33,005 nucleotides of DNA from Deltaproteobacteria bacterium. GTDB lineage: Bacteria > Desulfobacterota > Desulfobulbia > Desulfobulbales > Desulfurivibrionaceae. Under the pieces are notes generated by a model that saw nothing but the letters and a program-made list of their open reading frames with translations, had not been told where the DNA came from and did no database searches. The stretch is taken from NCBI GenBank assembly GCA_021811385.1, contig JAJZPC010000025.1, forward strand, positions 1-33,005. The letters are read 5' to 3'. How positions within the stretch are numbered: position 1 is the stretch's first letter; every line of letters starts with the position of its first letter. Positions 8,200-16,580 of this stretch are shown here, piece after piece. A program made the position numbers and the translations under genes.

Positions 8200-9366
8200 A
8201 TGCACCGTGATGCCACGGGAAGCTATGCCACCAGTATCGCCGGGGGGGAAACCGTCCGCGCTTTTATCCCCAAGCCCTTGCCGCCTATGCCGCCTTTCGA
8301 CTTGAGCGGCACTCGGCAACCCTTGCTCGAACGCGCCACCCTGGCCCTGGGCCGTCTGGACAGCATCAGCCTGCTCTTGCCCGACCCGCAGCTTTTTCTC
8401 TATGCCTATGTGCGCCGCGAGGCGGTGCTGTCGTCGCAGATCGAAGGCACCCAGTCCTCCCTTTCCGATCTGCTCTTGTTCGAGCTGGATGAATCCCCTG
8501 GGGTGCCCTTCGATGACGTTGTCGAGGTTTCCAACTATATTGCCGCTCTGGAGCATGGCATGGCGCGGCTGCACGAGGGTTTTCCCCTCTGTAACCGGCT
8601 GTTGCGGGAGATGCACGCCCGGCTGATGGCACGGGGACGCGGCAGCGACAAAGCGCCGGGCGAATTTCGCCGCAGCCAGAACTGGATCGGCGGCACCCGT
8701 CCCGGCAATGCCCGGTTTGTGCCGCCTCCGCCTCAAGAGGTTGACCCCTGCATGACCGCGCTGGAGCGGTTCATCCATAATAATGAACCCAGCGCCATGC
8801 CGGTGCTGCTCAAGGCCGCGCTGGCGCATGTCCAGTTCGAGACCATCCATCCCTTCCTTGATGGCAACGGCCGCCTTGGCCGTCTGCTCATTGCCCTGCT
8901 CCTGCATGAGGGCGGCGCACTGAGCCAGCCGCTCCTCTACCTGAGCCTCTACTTCAAGCAGCACCGCTCCCACTATTATACCCTGCTCGATCGGGTGCGC
9001 ACCGAGGGCGACTGGGAGGCGTGGGTCGATTTCTTTCTCGAAGGCGTGGCAGAGACCGCCAATGGCGCGGTGCAGACCGCTCAACGTTTGGTGGCGTTGT
9101 TCCAAGAGGACACCCAGCGCGTCCAGGCCAGCGGTCGCAGCGCCGCCAATGGTCTGCGGGTGCTCGACGCCCTGCGTCAGCGGCCACTGTGCAGCCTGGG
9201 CCAGCTCTGCCACACCACCGGCATGACCTTCCCCACCGCCACCAAGGCCATGCTGAAGTTGATGGAGTTGGGCATTGTCCGCGAACTCACCGGCCAGCGT
9301 CGCAACCGACTCTTTGTGTATGATGCTTACCTGAGCATCCTCAACGAGGGAGGGGAAGCGTTGTGA
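8200..9366 (+). CDS. fic: Fic-domain protein (probable AMP-transferase) with class II inhibitory motif
   Basis: Fic enzymes transfer AMP (less often other phosphate-containing groups) from a nucleotide to a hydroxyl side chain of a target protein. The full active-site loop HPFLDGNGRLGR (217-228) is present with H217, D221, N223, G224 and R228. The motif SSQIEG (78-83) fits the (S/T)xxxE(G/N) inhibitory helix, with E82 the residue expected to block productive ATP binding, so this is a self-inhibited class II Fic. An N-terminal Fic_N segment covers 10-100. The last 80 residues look like a winged helix. It lies between hsdM and hsdS, and its TGA overlaps the hsdS GTG by four bases, so translation is coupled. 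Its target is unknown. Confidence 0.93.
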   Translation: MHRDATGSYATSIAGGETVRAFIPKPLPPMPPFDLSGTRQPLLERATLALGRLDSISLLLPDPQLFLYAYVRREAVLSSQIEGTQSSLSDLLLFELDESPGVPFDDVVEVSNYIAALEHGMARLHEGFPLCNRLLREMHARLMARGRGSDKAPGEFRRSQNWIGGTRPGNARFVPPPPQEVDPCMTALERFIHNNEPSAMPVLLKAALAHVQFETIHPFLDGNGRLGRLLIALLLHEGGALSQPLLYLSLYFKQHRSHYYTLLDRVRTEGDWEAWVDFFLEGVAETANGAVQTAQRLVALFQEDTQRVQASGRSAANGLRVLDALRQRPLCSLGQLCHTTGMTFPTATKAMLKLMELGIVRELTGQRRNRLFVYDAYLSILNEGGEAL

Positions 9367-11234
9367 GGCCGGGTTACAAGCAGACCGAGGTGGGGGTGAT
9401 TCCGGAGGATTGGGAGATCGTCAAGCTTGGGAAATATGCAACTTTCAAGACAGGTCCTTTTGGGAGCGCTTTACACCAATCCGACTACGTTGACGGTGGT
9501 GTTCCGGTCATTAATCCAATGCAGATTGTCGGTGGAAAAATTCAGCCCACGCCTTCGATGGCGATTACAGAACAGGCGGCACGGAATCTGTCCGAGTTTC
9601 GTCTTTCAGCGGGCAATGTAGTCATCGGCAGACGCGGAGAAATGGGGCGCTGCGCATTCGTACGGACTGAAGAGCACGGCTGGTTGTGTGGAACCGGCTC
9701 TATGATCATTCGCACGGGGCCTTCACTAGACGCTCGCTTTATCCAGCGAGTATTATCAAGTCCGCCAATTATCGCCGAGATTGAGAATGCATCAGTCGGC
9801 TCCACGATGATTAACCTCAATCAGGGTACGCTGGGGAATCTTCACGTTCCCCTCCCACCCACCAAGGCCGAACAAGAAGCCATCGCCGAGGCGTTGAGCG
9901 ATGCGGATGGACTCATCGAATCGCTGGAGCAACTCCTCGCCAAAAAACGCCTGCTCAAACAAGGCGCCATGCAGGAATTGCTCACCGGCAAGAGGCGGTT
10001 GCCGGGGTTCAGCGGGGAGTGGGAGGTGAAGCGGTTGGGGGAGTTGGCAGACATTCGCAGTGGTGGAACGCCAAGCACGATGCAACCGCAGTTTTGGGAT
10101 GGCGATATCCTTTGGTGTACGCCCACAGACATTACCAGCTTGAACGGCTTCAAATACCTCCAAGACACAAGCCGCAAGATTTCACACCAAGGCTTGAAAA
10201 ACAGTTCAGCCGAGATGATCCCTGTCAATTCGATTGTGATGACCTCACGAGCCACCATTGGCGAGTGTGCGATCAATACTGTCCCTGTTTCCACAAATCA
10301 GGGGTTCAAGAATTTCATTCCGTTCGAGCATTTTGATGTGGAGTTTCTCTACTACTTACTGCTTACCCAAAAGCAAGGGTTTATCAGCCTGTGTGGTGGC
10401 AGCACATTTCTCGAAATCGGCAAGACCCAGCTCGCTGCTTTTGAGGTGAAGCTACCTGCGGAGAAAGCCGAACAAACTGCCATCGCCGCCATCCTCTCCG
10501 ACATGGACGGGGAGATCGGTGCCTTGGAAGCCAAGCTGGCCAAGGCCCGCCGGATCAAGCAGGCTATGATGCAGGAACTGCTCACCGGAAGGATTCGCCT
10601 AGTACAATCCACCGCCAGGATAATCCCGCTCCCGACCCAAAAGCAGACCAGCCCAGCCACCGCCAAATCCCACAAATCCCATAACTGGCAGATCAACGAG
10701 GCGGTGATCATCGGCGTCCTGGCCAAGCACTTCGGTTCGGAGAAGTTTCCCCTGGCCCGCAAACGCTGCACCAAGCTCACCTACCTGCTCCACCGCCATG
10801 TCGAGCGGCAGGCAGAAGGCTATCTCAAAAAGGCCGCCGGTCCCTACAATCCGGCTGTTAAATACAAAGGGCCGGAGGGTATCGCCCAGAAGAACGGTTA
10901 CGTCCGCCCGCACCACAACGGCACCTATCCCGGCTTTGTCGCTGCCGGCAATATCACCGAGGCCGAGGCCTATTTTGCCCAGTGGTACGGGCCGGAGGTG
11001 CTGCCCTGGCTGGAGCAATTCCGTTTCAAGAAGACCGACGAACTGGAACTGCTGACCACGGTGGACATGGCCATGGAAGACCTGCGCCGGGAGGGACAGG
11101 CAGTGAACTTGGGCGCGGTGAAACAGGTCATCCACGACCATCCCGAATGGGAGGCCAAACTGGAGCGGGAGATCTTCGCCGACCCCAACATTATCCGGGC
11201 CATAGACGAATGCCGGGAGTTTTTGGGCAACTGA
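9363..11234 (+). CDS. hsdS: Type I restriction-modification specificity subunit HsdS with ~180-residue C-terminal extension
   Basis: HsdS chooses the bipartite DNA target of the type I enzyme. Two target-recognition domains lie at about residues 15-165 and 220-365, each followed by a conserved helical spacer (168-210 and 368-410) that includes MQELLTG. A normal HsdS would end near 415. Here a low-complexity linker (PTQKQTSPATAKSHKSHN) leads into an additional domain at 441-623 (NWQINEAVIIGVLAKHFG ... IIRAIDECREFLGN). This contains KLTYLLHRH and AAGPYNPAVKYKGPEGIAQ and is predicted mostly helical. Its fold is not known to me; a faint likeness to Panacea/SocA-type domains is speculative. GTG start overlaps fic. 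The TRDs are more AT-rich than the flanks, as usual for shuffled specificity modules. Confidence 0.94.
   Translation: MRPGYKQTEVGVIPEDWEIVKLGKYATFKTGPFGSALHQSDYVDGGVPVINPMQIVGGKIQPTPSMAITEQAARNLSEFRLSAGNVVIGRRGEMGRCAFVRTEEHGWLCGTGSMIIRTGPSLDARFIQRVLSSPPIIAEIENASVGSTMINLNQGTLGNLHVPLPPTKAEQEAIAEALSDADGLIESLEQLLAKKRLLKQGAMQELLTGKRRLPGFSGEWEVKRLGELADIRSGGTPSTMQPQFWDGDILWCTPTDITSLNGFKYLQDTSRKISHQGLKNSSAEMIPVNSIVMTSRATIGECAINTVPVSTNQGFKNFIPFEHFDVEFLYYLLLTQKQGFISLCGGSTFLEIGKTQLAAFEVKLPAEKAEQTAIAAILSDMDGEIGALEAKLAKARRIKQAMMQELLTGRIRLVQSTARIIPLPTQKQTSPATAKSHKSHNWQINEAVIIGVLAKHFGSEKFPLARKRCTKLTYLLHRHVERQAEGYLKKAAGPYNPAVKYKGPEGIAQKNGYVRPHHNGTYPGFVAAGNITEAEAYFAQWYGPEVLPWLEQFRFKKTDELELLTTVDMAMEDLRREGQAVNLGAVKQVIHDHPEWEAKLEREIFADPNIIRAIDECREFLGN
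9864..9993 (+). repeat. HsdS conserved region 1 (first copy of intragenic repeat)
   Basis: This encodes KAEQEAIAEALSDADGLI through MQELLTGKR and is the first of two similar blocks within hsdS. The second copy starts exactly 600 bases (200 codons) later. Such repeats are the usual sites of target-domain exchange in type I S genes. Confidence 0.8.
10464..10593 (+). repeat. HsdS conserved region 2 (second copy of intragenic repeat)
   Basis: This encodes KAEQTAIAAILSDMDGEI through MQELLTGRI, parallel to the block at 9864-9993. The two blocks form the antiparallel helical spacers that set the distance between the two half-sites. Confidence 0.8.
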
Positions 11235-11242
11235 GGAGAGCT

Positions 11243-12634
11243 ATGCCAACGCACAGAGAACACCAGCACATTGAGTGGAAAGAATCCTGGCGGGATGAAT
11301 ATCTGAAATGGCTCTGCGGCTTTGCCAACGCCGAGGGCGGGATGCTGGTTATCGGCAGGAACGACCAGGGCGTGGCGGTCGGGGTCAAGGATGCCGGGAA
11401 GCTCTTGAAGGATATCCCCAACAAGGTGCGCGATGTGCTGGGGATCATGGTGGACGTGAATCTGCGTGAAGAAGACGGCAAGGAAGTGGTCGAAATCCTG
11501 GTCGATCCTTACCCCAGCCCGGTGAGCTACAAGGGCGAATATCACTACCGGAGCGGCAGCACCAAGCAGGAGTTGAAGGGCGCGGCGCTGGATAAATTTC
11601 TCCTGCAAAGGCAGGGGAAACGCTGGGACGGTGTGCCGGTGCCTGGCTTTCACCTGAACGATTGCAGCCAGGACGCGTTCAAACTGTTCAAGGCAAAGGC
11701 CGCTAAAAGCGGTCGCATTACTGAAGAGATCCTGCATGACGGCAACGACTTGCTGCTCGAAAATCTGCAACTCAGGGAAGGCAGATATCTCAAACGGGCC
11801 GCGGCCTTGCTGTTCTACGACCAGCCGGAAAAATTCGTCAGCGGCGCCTATGTTAAAATCGGCTTCTTTGTGACCGACGATGATCTGCGTTATCAGGACG
11901 AAATCCACGGCAACCTGTTCGAGCAGGTCGAGAAGATCCTGGAGATCCTGTTTTTCAAGTATCTGAAAGCCTATATCAGTTATGAGGGTCTTCAGCGCGT
12001 GGAGGAGTTTTTATTCCCCCGTCCGGCCTTGCGCGAGGCATTGCTGAATGCGGTGGTGCATAAGGATTACAGCAGCGGCGTGCCGATCCAGATCAGCGTC
12101 TATGAAGATAAAATCGTGCTCTGGAGCTCAGGGCAATTGCCGCAGGACTGGACCCTCGAACGGTTATTGGGCAAGCACCCTTCCGCCCCTTACAATCCGC
12201 TCATCGCCAATGCCTTTTTTCGCGCCGGTTATATCGAATCCTGGGGACGCGGCATCGAGAAAATCAACCGCGAGTGTCGCGAGCATGGGATTGCTCCACC
12301 TCTTTATGACTATGGGATGTCCGGTCTGATGTTGACCTTCCAGGCCAACCCGCAACACTTGGTCGCGGCGCTTGGGGAGAAAGAGGCCGGACGCCTCCGG
12401 GGGGAGAAGGTCGGAGAAAAGGTCGGAGAAAAGGTCGGAGATGCACTGACCTCCAACCAAGAGCGCATTCTAACTCTACTGCGGCAAAACGCCCGCCTGT
12501 CGGCCAGAATTTTGGCTGAGCAAGTGGGTATATCGAGCCGCAAGATCGAACAGAATATCGCCAGACTGAAGGCGCTGGGTCGTTTGCGCCGCATAGGGCC
12601 AGCCAAGGGTGGATACTGGGAGGTGTTGAAATGA
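11243..12634 (+). CDS. AlbA_2 / GHKL-like ATP-binding protein with C-terminal winged helix, restriction-operon linked
   Basis: The frame is open from inside hsdS, but GAGGAG at 11233-11238 points to the ATG at 11243, giving 463 residues. Residues 1-130 form an AlbA_2 (Schlafen-like) putative nucleic-acid-binding domain (HIEWKESWRDEYLKWLCGFA, EGGMLVIGRNDQG). Residues 255-372 match the ATPase part of COG2865, often annotated RecG-related helicase: RPALREALLNAVVHKDY with N269 as N-box, WSSGQLP, and SWGRGIEKI. Residues 387-399 are a GEKV repeat. A winged helix ends the protein (NQERILTLLRQNARLSARIL). The protein is not a helicase by these motifs. Its role is unknown; proteins of this type often sit in type I loci. 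ATGA overlap couples it to hsdR. Confidence 0.88.
   Translation: MPTHREHQHIEWKESWRDEYLKWLCGFANAEGGMLVIGRNDQGVAVGVKDAGKLLKDIPNKVRDVLGIMVDVNLREEDGKEVVEILVDPYPSPVSYKGEYHYRSGSTKQELKGAALDKFLLQRQGKRWDGVPVPGFHLNDCSQDAFKLFKAKAAKSGRITEEILHDGNDLLLENLQLREGRYLKRAAALLFYDQPEKFVSGAYVKIGFFVTDDDLRYQDEIHGNLFEQVEKILEILFFKYLKAYISYEGLQRVEEFLFPRPALREALLNAVVHKDYSSGVPIQISVYEDKIVLWSSGQLPQDWTLERLLGKHPSAPYNPLIANAFFRAGYIESWGRGIEKINRECREHGIAPPLYDYGMSGLMLTFQANPQHLVAALGEKEAGRLRGEKVGEKVGEKVGDALTSNQERILTLLRQNARLSARILAEQVGISSRKIEQNIARLKALGRLRRIGPAKGGYWEVLK
12401..12439 (+). repeat. 12 bp tandem repeat encoding GEKV units
   Basis: Three 12-base units (GGAGAAAAGGTC and near copies) encode GEKV-GEKV-GEKV in the linker between the ATPase-like domain and the winged helix. 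Units two and three are identical. The unit is a multiple of three, so copy-number change would alter linker length without a frameshift. Confidence 0.85.
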
Positions 12635-15600
12635 ACGGAATCGGCCAGCCCGAACGCGCCACCCAGAACCGGGTCGTCGCCCTGTTCAGAGACGAGCTTC
12701 ACTACCGCTATCTGGGCGACTGGAGCGATCGTTGCGACAACAGCAATATCGAGGAAGGATTGCTCACCGATTGGTTGCGGAATAGTGGCCATAGCCCGGC
12801 GCAAATCAGCGCCGCCCTTTACAAACTGCGCACCGAGGCGGACAACCACAACCGCACCCTCTACGGCAACAACCAGGCCGTTTATAACCTGCTGCGCTAC
12901 GGCGTGCCGGTGAAGATCGAGGCGGGCAAGGTTACGGAGACCGTGCGCCTCATCAACTGGCAGGAGCCGGAAGAAAACGATTTTGCCATGGCCGAGGAGG
13001 TGACGCTCAAGGGCAACCACAAGCGGCGGCCGGATATTGTGCTCTACCTGAATGGTATCGCCATCGGCGTGCTGGAATTGAAGAACAGCCGGGTTTCCAT
13101 CGGCGACGGCATCCGGCAGAATCTCTCGAACCAGCAGCCGGAGTTCAACGCCTGGTTTTTCAGCACGGTACAGTTGATCTTCGCAGGCAACGATTCGGAG
13201 GGGCTGCAATACGGCAGCATCGGCACCCCGGAGAAGTTTTTCCTCAAGTGGAAGGAAGACGAGGCGGATAACCGCGGCTTCAAGCTCGACAAGTATCTGC
13301 GCAAGATGTGCGGGAAGCGCCGGCTGGTCGAGTTGATGCACGATTTTGTGCTCTTTGACGGCGGGGTGAAAAAGCTGCCGCGCGTGCACCAGTATTTCGG
13401 GATCAAGGCGGCCCAGGAACATGTGCGCCAGAAGAAGGGCGGCATCATCTGGCACACCCAGGGCAGCGGCAAGAGCATCGTGATGGTACTGCTTGCCAGG
13501 TGGATTCTGGAGAACAACCCCCACGCCCGCATCGCCATCATCACCGACCGGGATGAGTTGGACAAGCAGATCGAGCGGGTTTTCAGCGAGGCGGGCGAGG
13601 CCATCAAGCGCACCAGCAGCGGCCGCGACCTGATGAGCCGGCTCGGCCAGGCCAAGCCGCGCCTGCTCTGCTCGCTGGTGCACAAATTTGGACGCAGGGA
13701 CGTGGATGACCTGGACGCCTTCATCCAGGAGCTGGAAGCGCAGCCCAGTCAGACGGTGGGCGAGGTGTTCGTGTTCGTGGATGAATGCCACCGCACCCAG
13801 AGTGGCAGGCTGCACCGGGTGATGAAGGCGATGATGCCCAACGCGGTGTTTATCGGCTTCACCGGCACGCCGCTGTTGAAGAAGGACAAGCAGACCAGCC
13901 CGGAGGTGTTCGGCGGCTATATCCATACCTACAAGTTCAGCGAGGGGGTGGAGGATGGGGTGGTGCTCGATCTGGTCTATGAGGCACGGGACATCGACCA
14001 GCATCTTGGCTCGCAGGACAAGATCGACCAGTGGTTCGAGGCAAAGACCAAGGCGTTGAACGACTGGCAGAAAGCCGAATTGAGGCAGCAATGGGGCACG
14101 ATGCAGAGCGTGCTCAGCTCCAAGTCGCGCATGGATCGCGTGGTGGCGGACATCGTTTTCGATTTCAGCGTCAAGCCTCGCCTGAGTAGCGAACGCGGCA
14201 ACGGGATTCTGGTGGCCTCCAGCATTTACGAGGCGAGCAAGTATTTTACCCTCTTCCAAAAGACCCCGTTCAAGGGCAAGTGCGCGGTGGTGACTTCGTA
14301 CAACCCGCTGGCGAAAAACGTGACGCTTGAGGAAACCGGCGCCAACACCGAGACCGATAAGCAGTTCATTTATAATACCTACACCGGGCTGCTTAAGGAC
14401 ATTGAAGCCAGACCCGGCATGACCAAGACCGAGACCTACGAGGAGTGGGCCAAGGCGCTCTTTGTCAAGGAACCGGCGAACATGCGGCTGCTGGTGGTGG
14501 TGGACAAGCTGCTCACCGGCTTCGATGCCCCGCCCTGCACCTATCTCTACATCGATAAATCCATGCAGGACCACGGCTTGTTCCAGGCCATCTGCCGCAC
14601 CAACCGGCTGGACGGCGAGGACAAGGAGTTCGGCTACATCGTGGACTACAAGGATCTGTTCAAGAAGGTCGAAAACGCCATTTCGGTCTACACCTCGGAA
14701 CTGGATCACAGTGCCGGCGGGATCGCCCCCGAGGTGCTGCTGCAGGATCGTTTGCAGATCGGCAGGAAACGCCTCGACAATGCCATCGAAGCGCTGATAT
14801 TGCTTTGCGAGCCGGTCAAGCAGCCCAAGGGCGAGCTGGAGCACATCCACTACTTTTGCGGCAACACCGAGATCGCCTCCGATCTGAAGGAGCGGGAGCC
14901 GCAGCGGGCGGCGCTCTACAAGGCCACTGTAGGGCTGGTGCGCGCCTACGCCAATATCGGTGACGAACTGGGAGCTGCCGGTTACGACGCGGCCGACATC
15001 GCCCGCATCAAGAAGCAACTTGACCATTTTCTGAAACTGCGCGAGATCATCCGCAAGGCCAGCGGCGAGACCCTCGACCTCAAAGCCTACGAGGCCGATA
15101 TGCGGCACCTGATCGACACCTACATCGAGGCCGACGAGCCGCGGCAGATTTCGCCCTTCGACGGCATGGGCCTGTTGGAGCTGATCGTGAAAACCGGCAT
15201 CGCCAACGCGATCAACTCGCAGCTCGGCGGCTTGAAGGGCAACAAGAACGCCATCGCCGAGACCATCGAGAACAACGTCCGCAGGAAGATCATTAAGGAG
15301 CACCTGAACGATCCCGCTTTTTATGAAAGGATGTCGGCGCTGCTGGATGAGATCATTGCCGCCCGGAAGGCCCGGGCCGTGGCCTATGAGGAATATCTGC
15401 AACGCATCGCCGAGCTGGCGAAAAGGGTGGAGGCCGGACAGGGGGAGGATACGCCGGATCAACTGCGGAATAGTCCCGCGCTGCGGGCGCTTTACAATAA
15501 TCTGCGGAAGAAGGATGAAGCCGCCGACCGGGGATTGAGGGTTGCCGAAGAGTGTGCCGAGTTTATCGTTTCAGGCGACCCGGTGCTGCATCTGGCGCTC

Positions 15601-15759
15601 ACGATCGACGAATCGGTCAAGAAAACGCGGCCCGACGGCTGGCGCGGGCATCAGGCGAAGGAGAACATCATCAAGGCGGCTTTGCTGCCGATTTTGGGAA
15701 ATGACATGGACGAGGTCGAGCGCATCTTTCTTATCATCAAGGCGCAGAGGGAGTACTGA
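12631..15759 (+). CDS. hsdR: Type I restriction enzyme subunit HsdR (endonuclease and translocase)
   Basis: HsdR pulls DNA using ATP and cuts it when translocation stalls. The nuclease domain has the PD-(D/E)xK set D135, E149, K151 (RRPDIVLYLNGIAIGVLELK). The motor has Walker A TQGSGKS (276-282), a DECH box (384-387) within FVFVDECHRTQSG, and motif III TGTP (411-414). Motif VI is seen in FQAICRTNRLDGEDK. The C-terminal ~300 residues are helical and should contact the methyltransferase. 1042 residues is normal. The start codon overlaps the previous gene by four bases and the stop overlaps the next by one. All key residues are intact, so the enzyme is probably active. Confidence 0.97.
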   Translation: MNGIGQPERATQNRVVALFRDELHYRYLGDWSDRCDNSNIEEGLLTDWLRNSGHSPAQISAALYKLRTEADNHNRTLYGNNQAVYNLLRYGVPVKIEAGKVTETVRLINWQEPEENDFAMAEEVTLKGNHKRRPDIVLYLNGIAIGVLELKNSRVSIGDGIRQNLSNQQPEFNAWFFSTVQLIFAGNDSEGLQYGSIGTPEKFFLKWKEDEADNRGFKLDKYLRKMCGKRRLVELMHDFVLFDGGVKKLPRVHQYFGIKAAQEHVRQKKGGIIWHTQGSGKSIVMVLLARWILENNPHARIAIITDRDELDKQIERVFSEAGEAIKRTSSGRDLMSRLGQAKPRLLCSLVHKFGRRDVDDLDAFIQELEAQPSQTVGEVFVFVDECHRTQSGRLHRVMKAMMPNAVFIGFTGTPLLKKDKQTSPEVFGGYIHTYKFSEGVEDGVVLDLVYEARDIDQHLGSQDKIDQWFEAKTKALNDWQKAELRQQWGTMQSVLSSKSRMDRVVADIVFDFSVKPRLSSERGNGILVASSIYEASKYFTLFQKTPFKGKCAVVTSYNPLAKNVTLEETGANTETDKQFIYNTYTGLLKDIEARPGMTKTETYEEWAKALFVKEPANMRLLVVVDKLLTGFDAPPCTYLYIDKSMQDHGLFQAICRTNRLDGEDKEFGYIVDYKDLFKKVENAISVYTSELDHSAGGIAPEVLLQDRLQIGRKRLDNAIEALILLCEPVKQPKGELEHIHYFCGNTEIASDLKEREPQRAALYKATVGLVRAYANIGDELGAAGYDAADIARIKKQLDHFLKLREIIRKASGETLDLKAYEADMRHLIDTYIEADEPRQISPFDGMGLLELIVKTGIANAINSQLGGLKGNKNAIAETIENNVRRKIIKEHLNDPAFYERMSALLDEIIAARKARAVAYEEYLQRIAELAKRVEAGQGEDTPDQLRNSPALRALYNNLRKKDEAADRGLRVAEECAEFIVSGDPVLHLALTIDESVKKTRPDGWRGHQAKENIIKAALLPILGNDMDEVERIFLIIKAQREY

Positions 15760-16475
15760 TGGTCTCCAGGCTCCATCTCGGCGAGATCAAGGTGGATGTG
15801 GTGTTCAAGGACATCAAGAACGTCCATCTGAGCGTCTATCCTCCGAGTGGCCGGGTGCGGATTTCGGCCCCTTTGCGCATGAACCTCGATACTGTCCGGG
15901 TCTTTGCCATTGCCAAGTTGAGCTGGATCAGGCAGCAGCAGGACAAGCTTCGCGGGCAGGAACGGGAGACCCAGCGGGAGTTTCTGGACCGGGAAAGTCA
16001 CTACCTGCGAGGAAAACGTTACCTGCTCACGGTGATTGAGGAAGACGCGCCGCCGGCCGTGGAACTCAAGCACAATAAGCTGCTCCTGCGTGTCCGGCCC
16101 GGAACGACCGAGGCCGGGAAGCAGGTGGTTGTCGAGGCTTGGTATCGCCGGCAGCTCAAGCAAGAGGTGTTGCCGTTGATCGCCAGGTGGGAGCCCATCC
16201 TGGGGGTGAAGGTGGAGCGTTTTTTCGTGCAGCGGATGAGAACCAGGTGGGGAAGCTGCAATCCGGCGGCCCGTACCATCCGCCTCAATACCGATCTGGC
16301 CAAGAAACCACGGGAATGTCTTGAGTACATCGTCGTGCACGAAATGGCCCACATCCTGGAGCCGACCCATACCGTCCGCTTTGTTGCGCTCATGGATCGA
16401 TTCATGCCGAACTGGCGGTTTTATCGAGACCAGTTGAACCGGTTGCCGGTTAGCCATGAAGATTGGGGGTATTGA
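15759..16475 (+). CDS. YgjP-type (DUF45) zinc metallopeptidase, restriction-operon linked
   Basis: The 238-residue protein carries the zinc-protease signature HEMAH (194-198) with a third histidine at 204 (EPTHTVRF), preceded by RTRWGSCNPAARTIRLN, the hallmark of the YgjP/SprT-like DUF45 family. The N-terminal half (VVFKDIKNVHLSVYPPSGRV) is the usual beta-rich start of the family. There is no signal peptide, so it acts in the cytoplasm. TGATG joins its ATG to the hsdR stop with a one-base overlap, which suggests matched synthesis with HsdR. The substrate is unknown; regulated breakdown of HsdR or clearing of DNA-bound protein are guesses. Confidence 0.9.
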   Translation: MVSRLHLGEIKVDVVFKDIKNVHLSVYPPSGRVRISAPLRMNLDTVRVFAIAKLSWIRQQQDKLRGQERETQREFLDRESHYLRGKRYLLTVIEEDAPPAVELKHNKLLLRVRPGTTEAGKQVVVEAWYRRQLKQEVLPLIARWEPILGVKVERFFVQRMRTRWGSCNPAARTIRLNTDLAKKPRECLEYIVVHEMAHILEPTHTVRFVALMDRFMPNWRFYRDQLNRLPVSHEDWGY

Positions 16476-16580
16476 TTTTCATCAGCCATATCCAACCATT
16501 GTGGAGAAGCAACCACGAAGAGAAGAAAAGCTGCACCACCGTGTGGCTGAAGAGGAATGGGCACAAACAGGAGTTCTGAA

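Noticed and set aside
10982-11242. Upstream extension of the AlbA_2 protein into hsdS
   Set aside because: The extension overlaps the hsdS C-terminus, has no domain, and a strong GAGGAG fits the ATG at 11243.
13771-13794. DECH instead of DEAH in HsdR as a defect
   Set aside because: Cysteine at this position is common in HsdR motor domains, and the other motifs are intact.
12310-15462. A 1050-codon open frame on the minus strand opposite hsdR
   Set aside because: It is an antisense shadow of hsdR in GC-rich DNA. The plus-strand frame has complete restriction-enzyme motifs, while the minus product has no recognisable domain.
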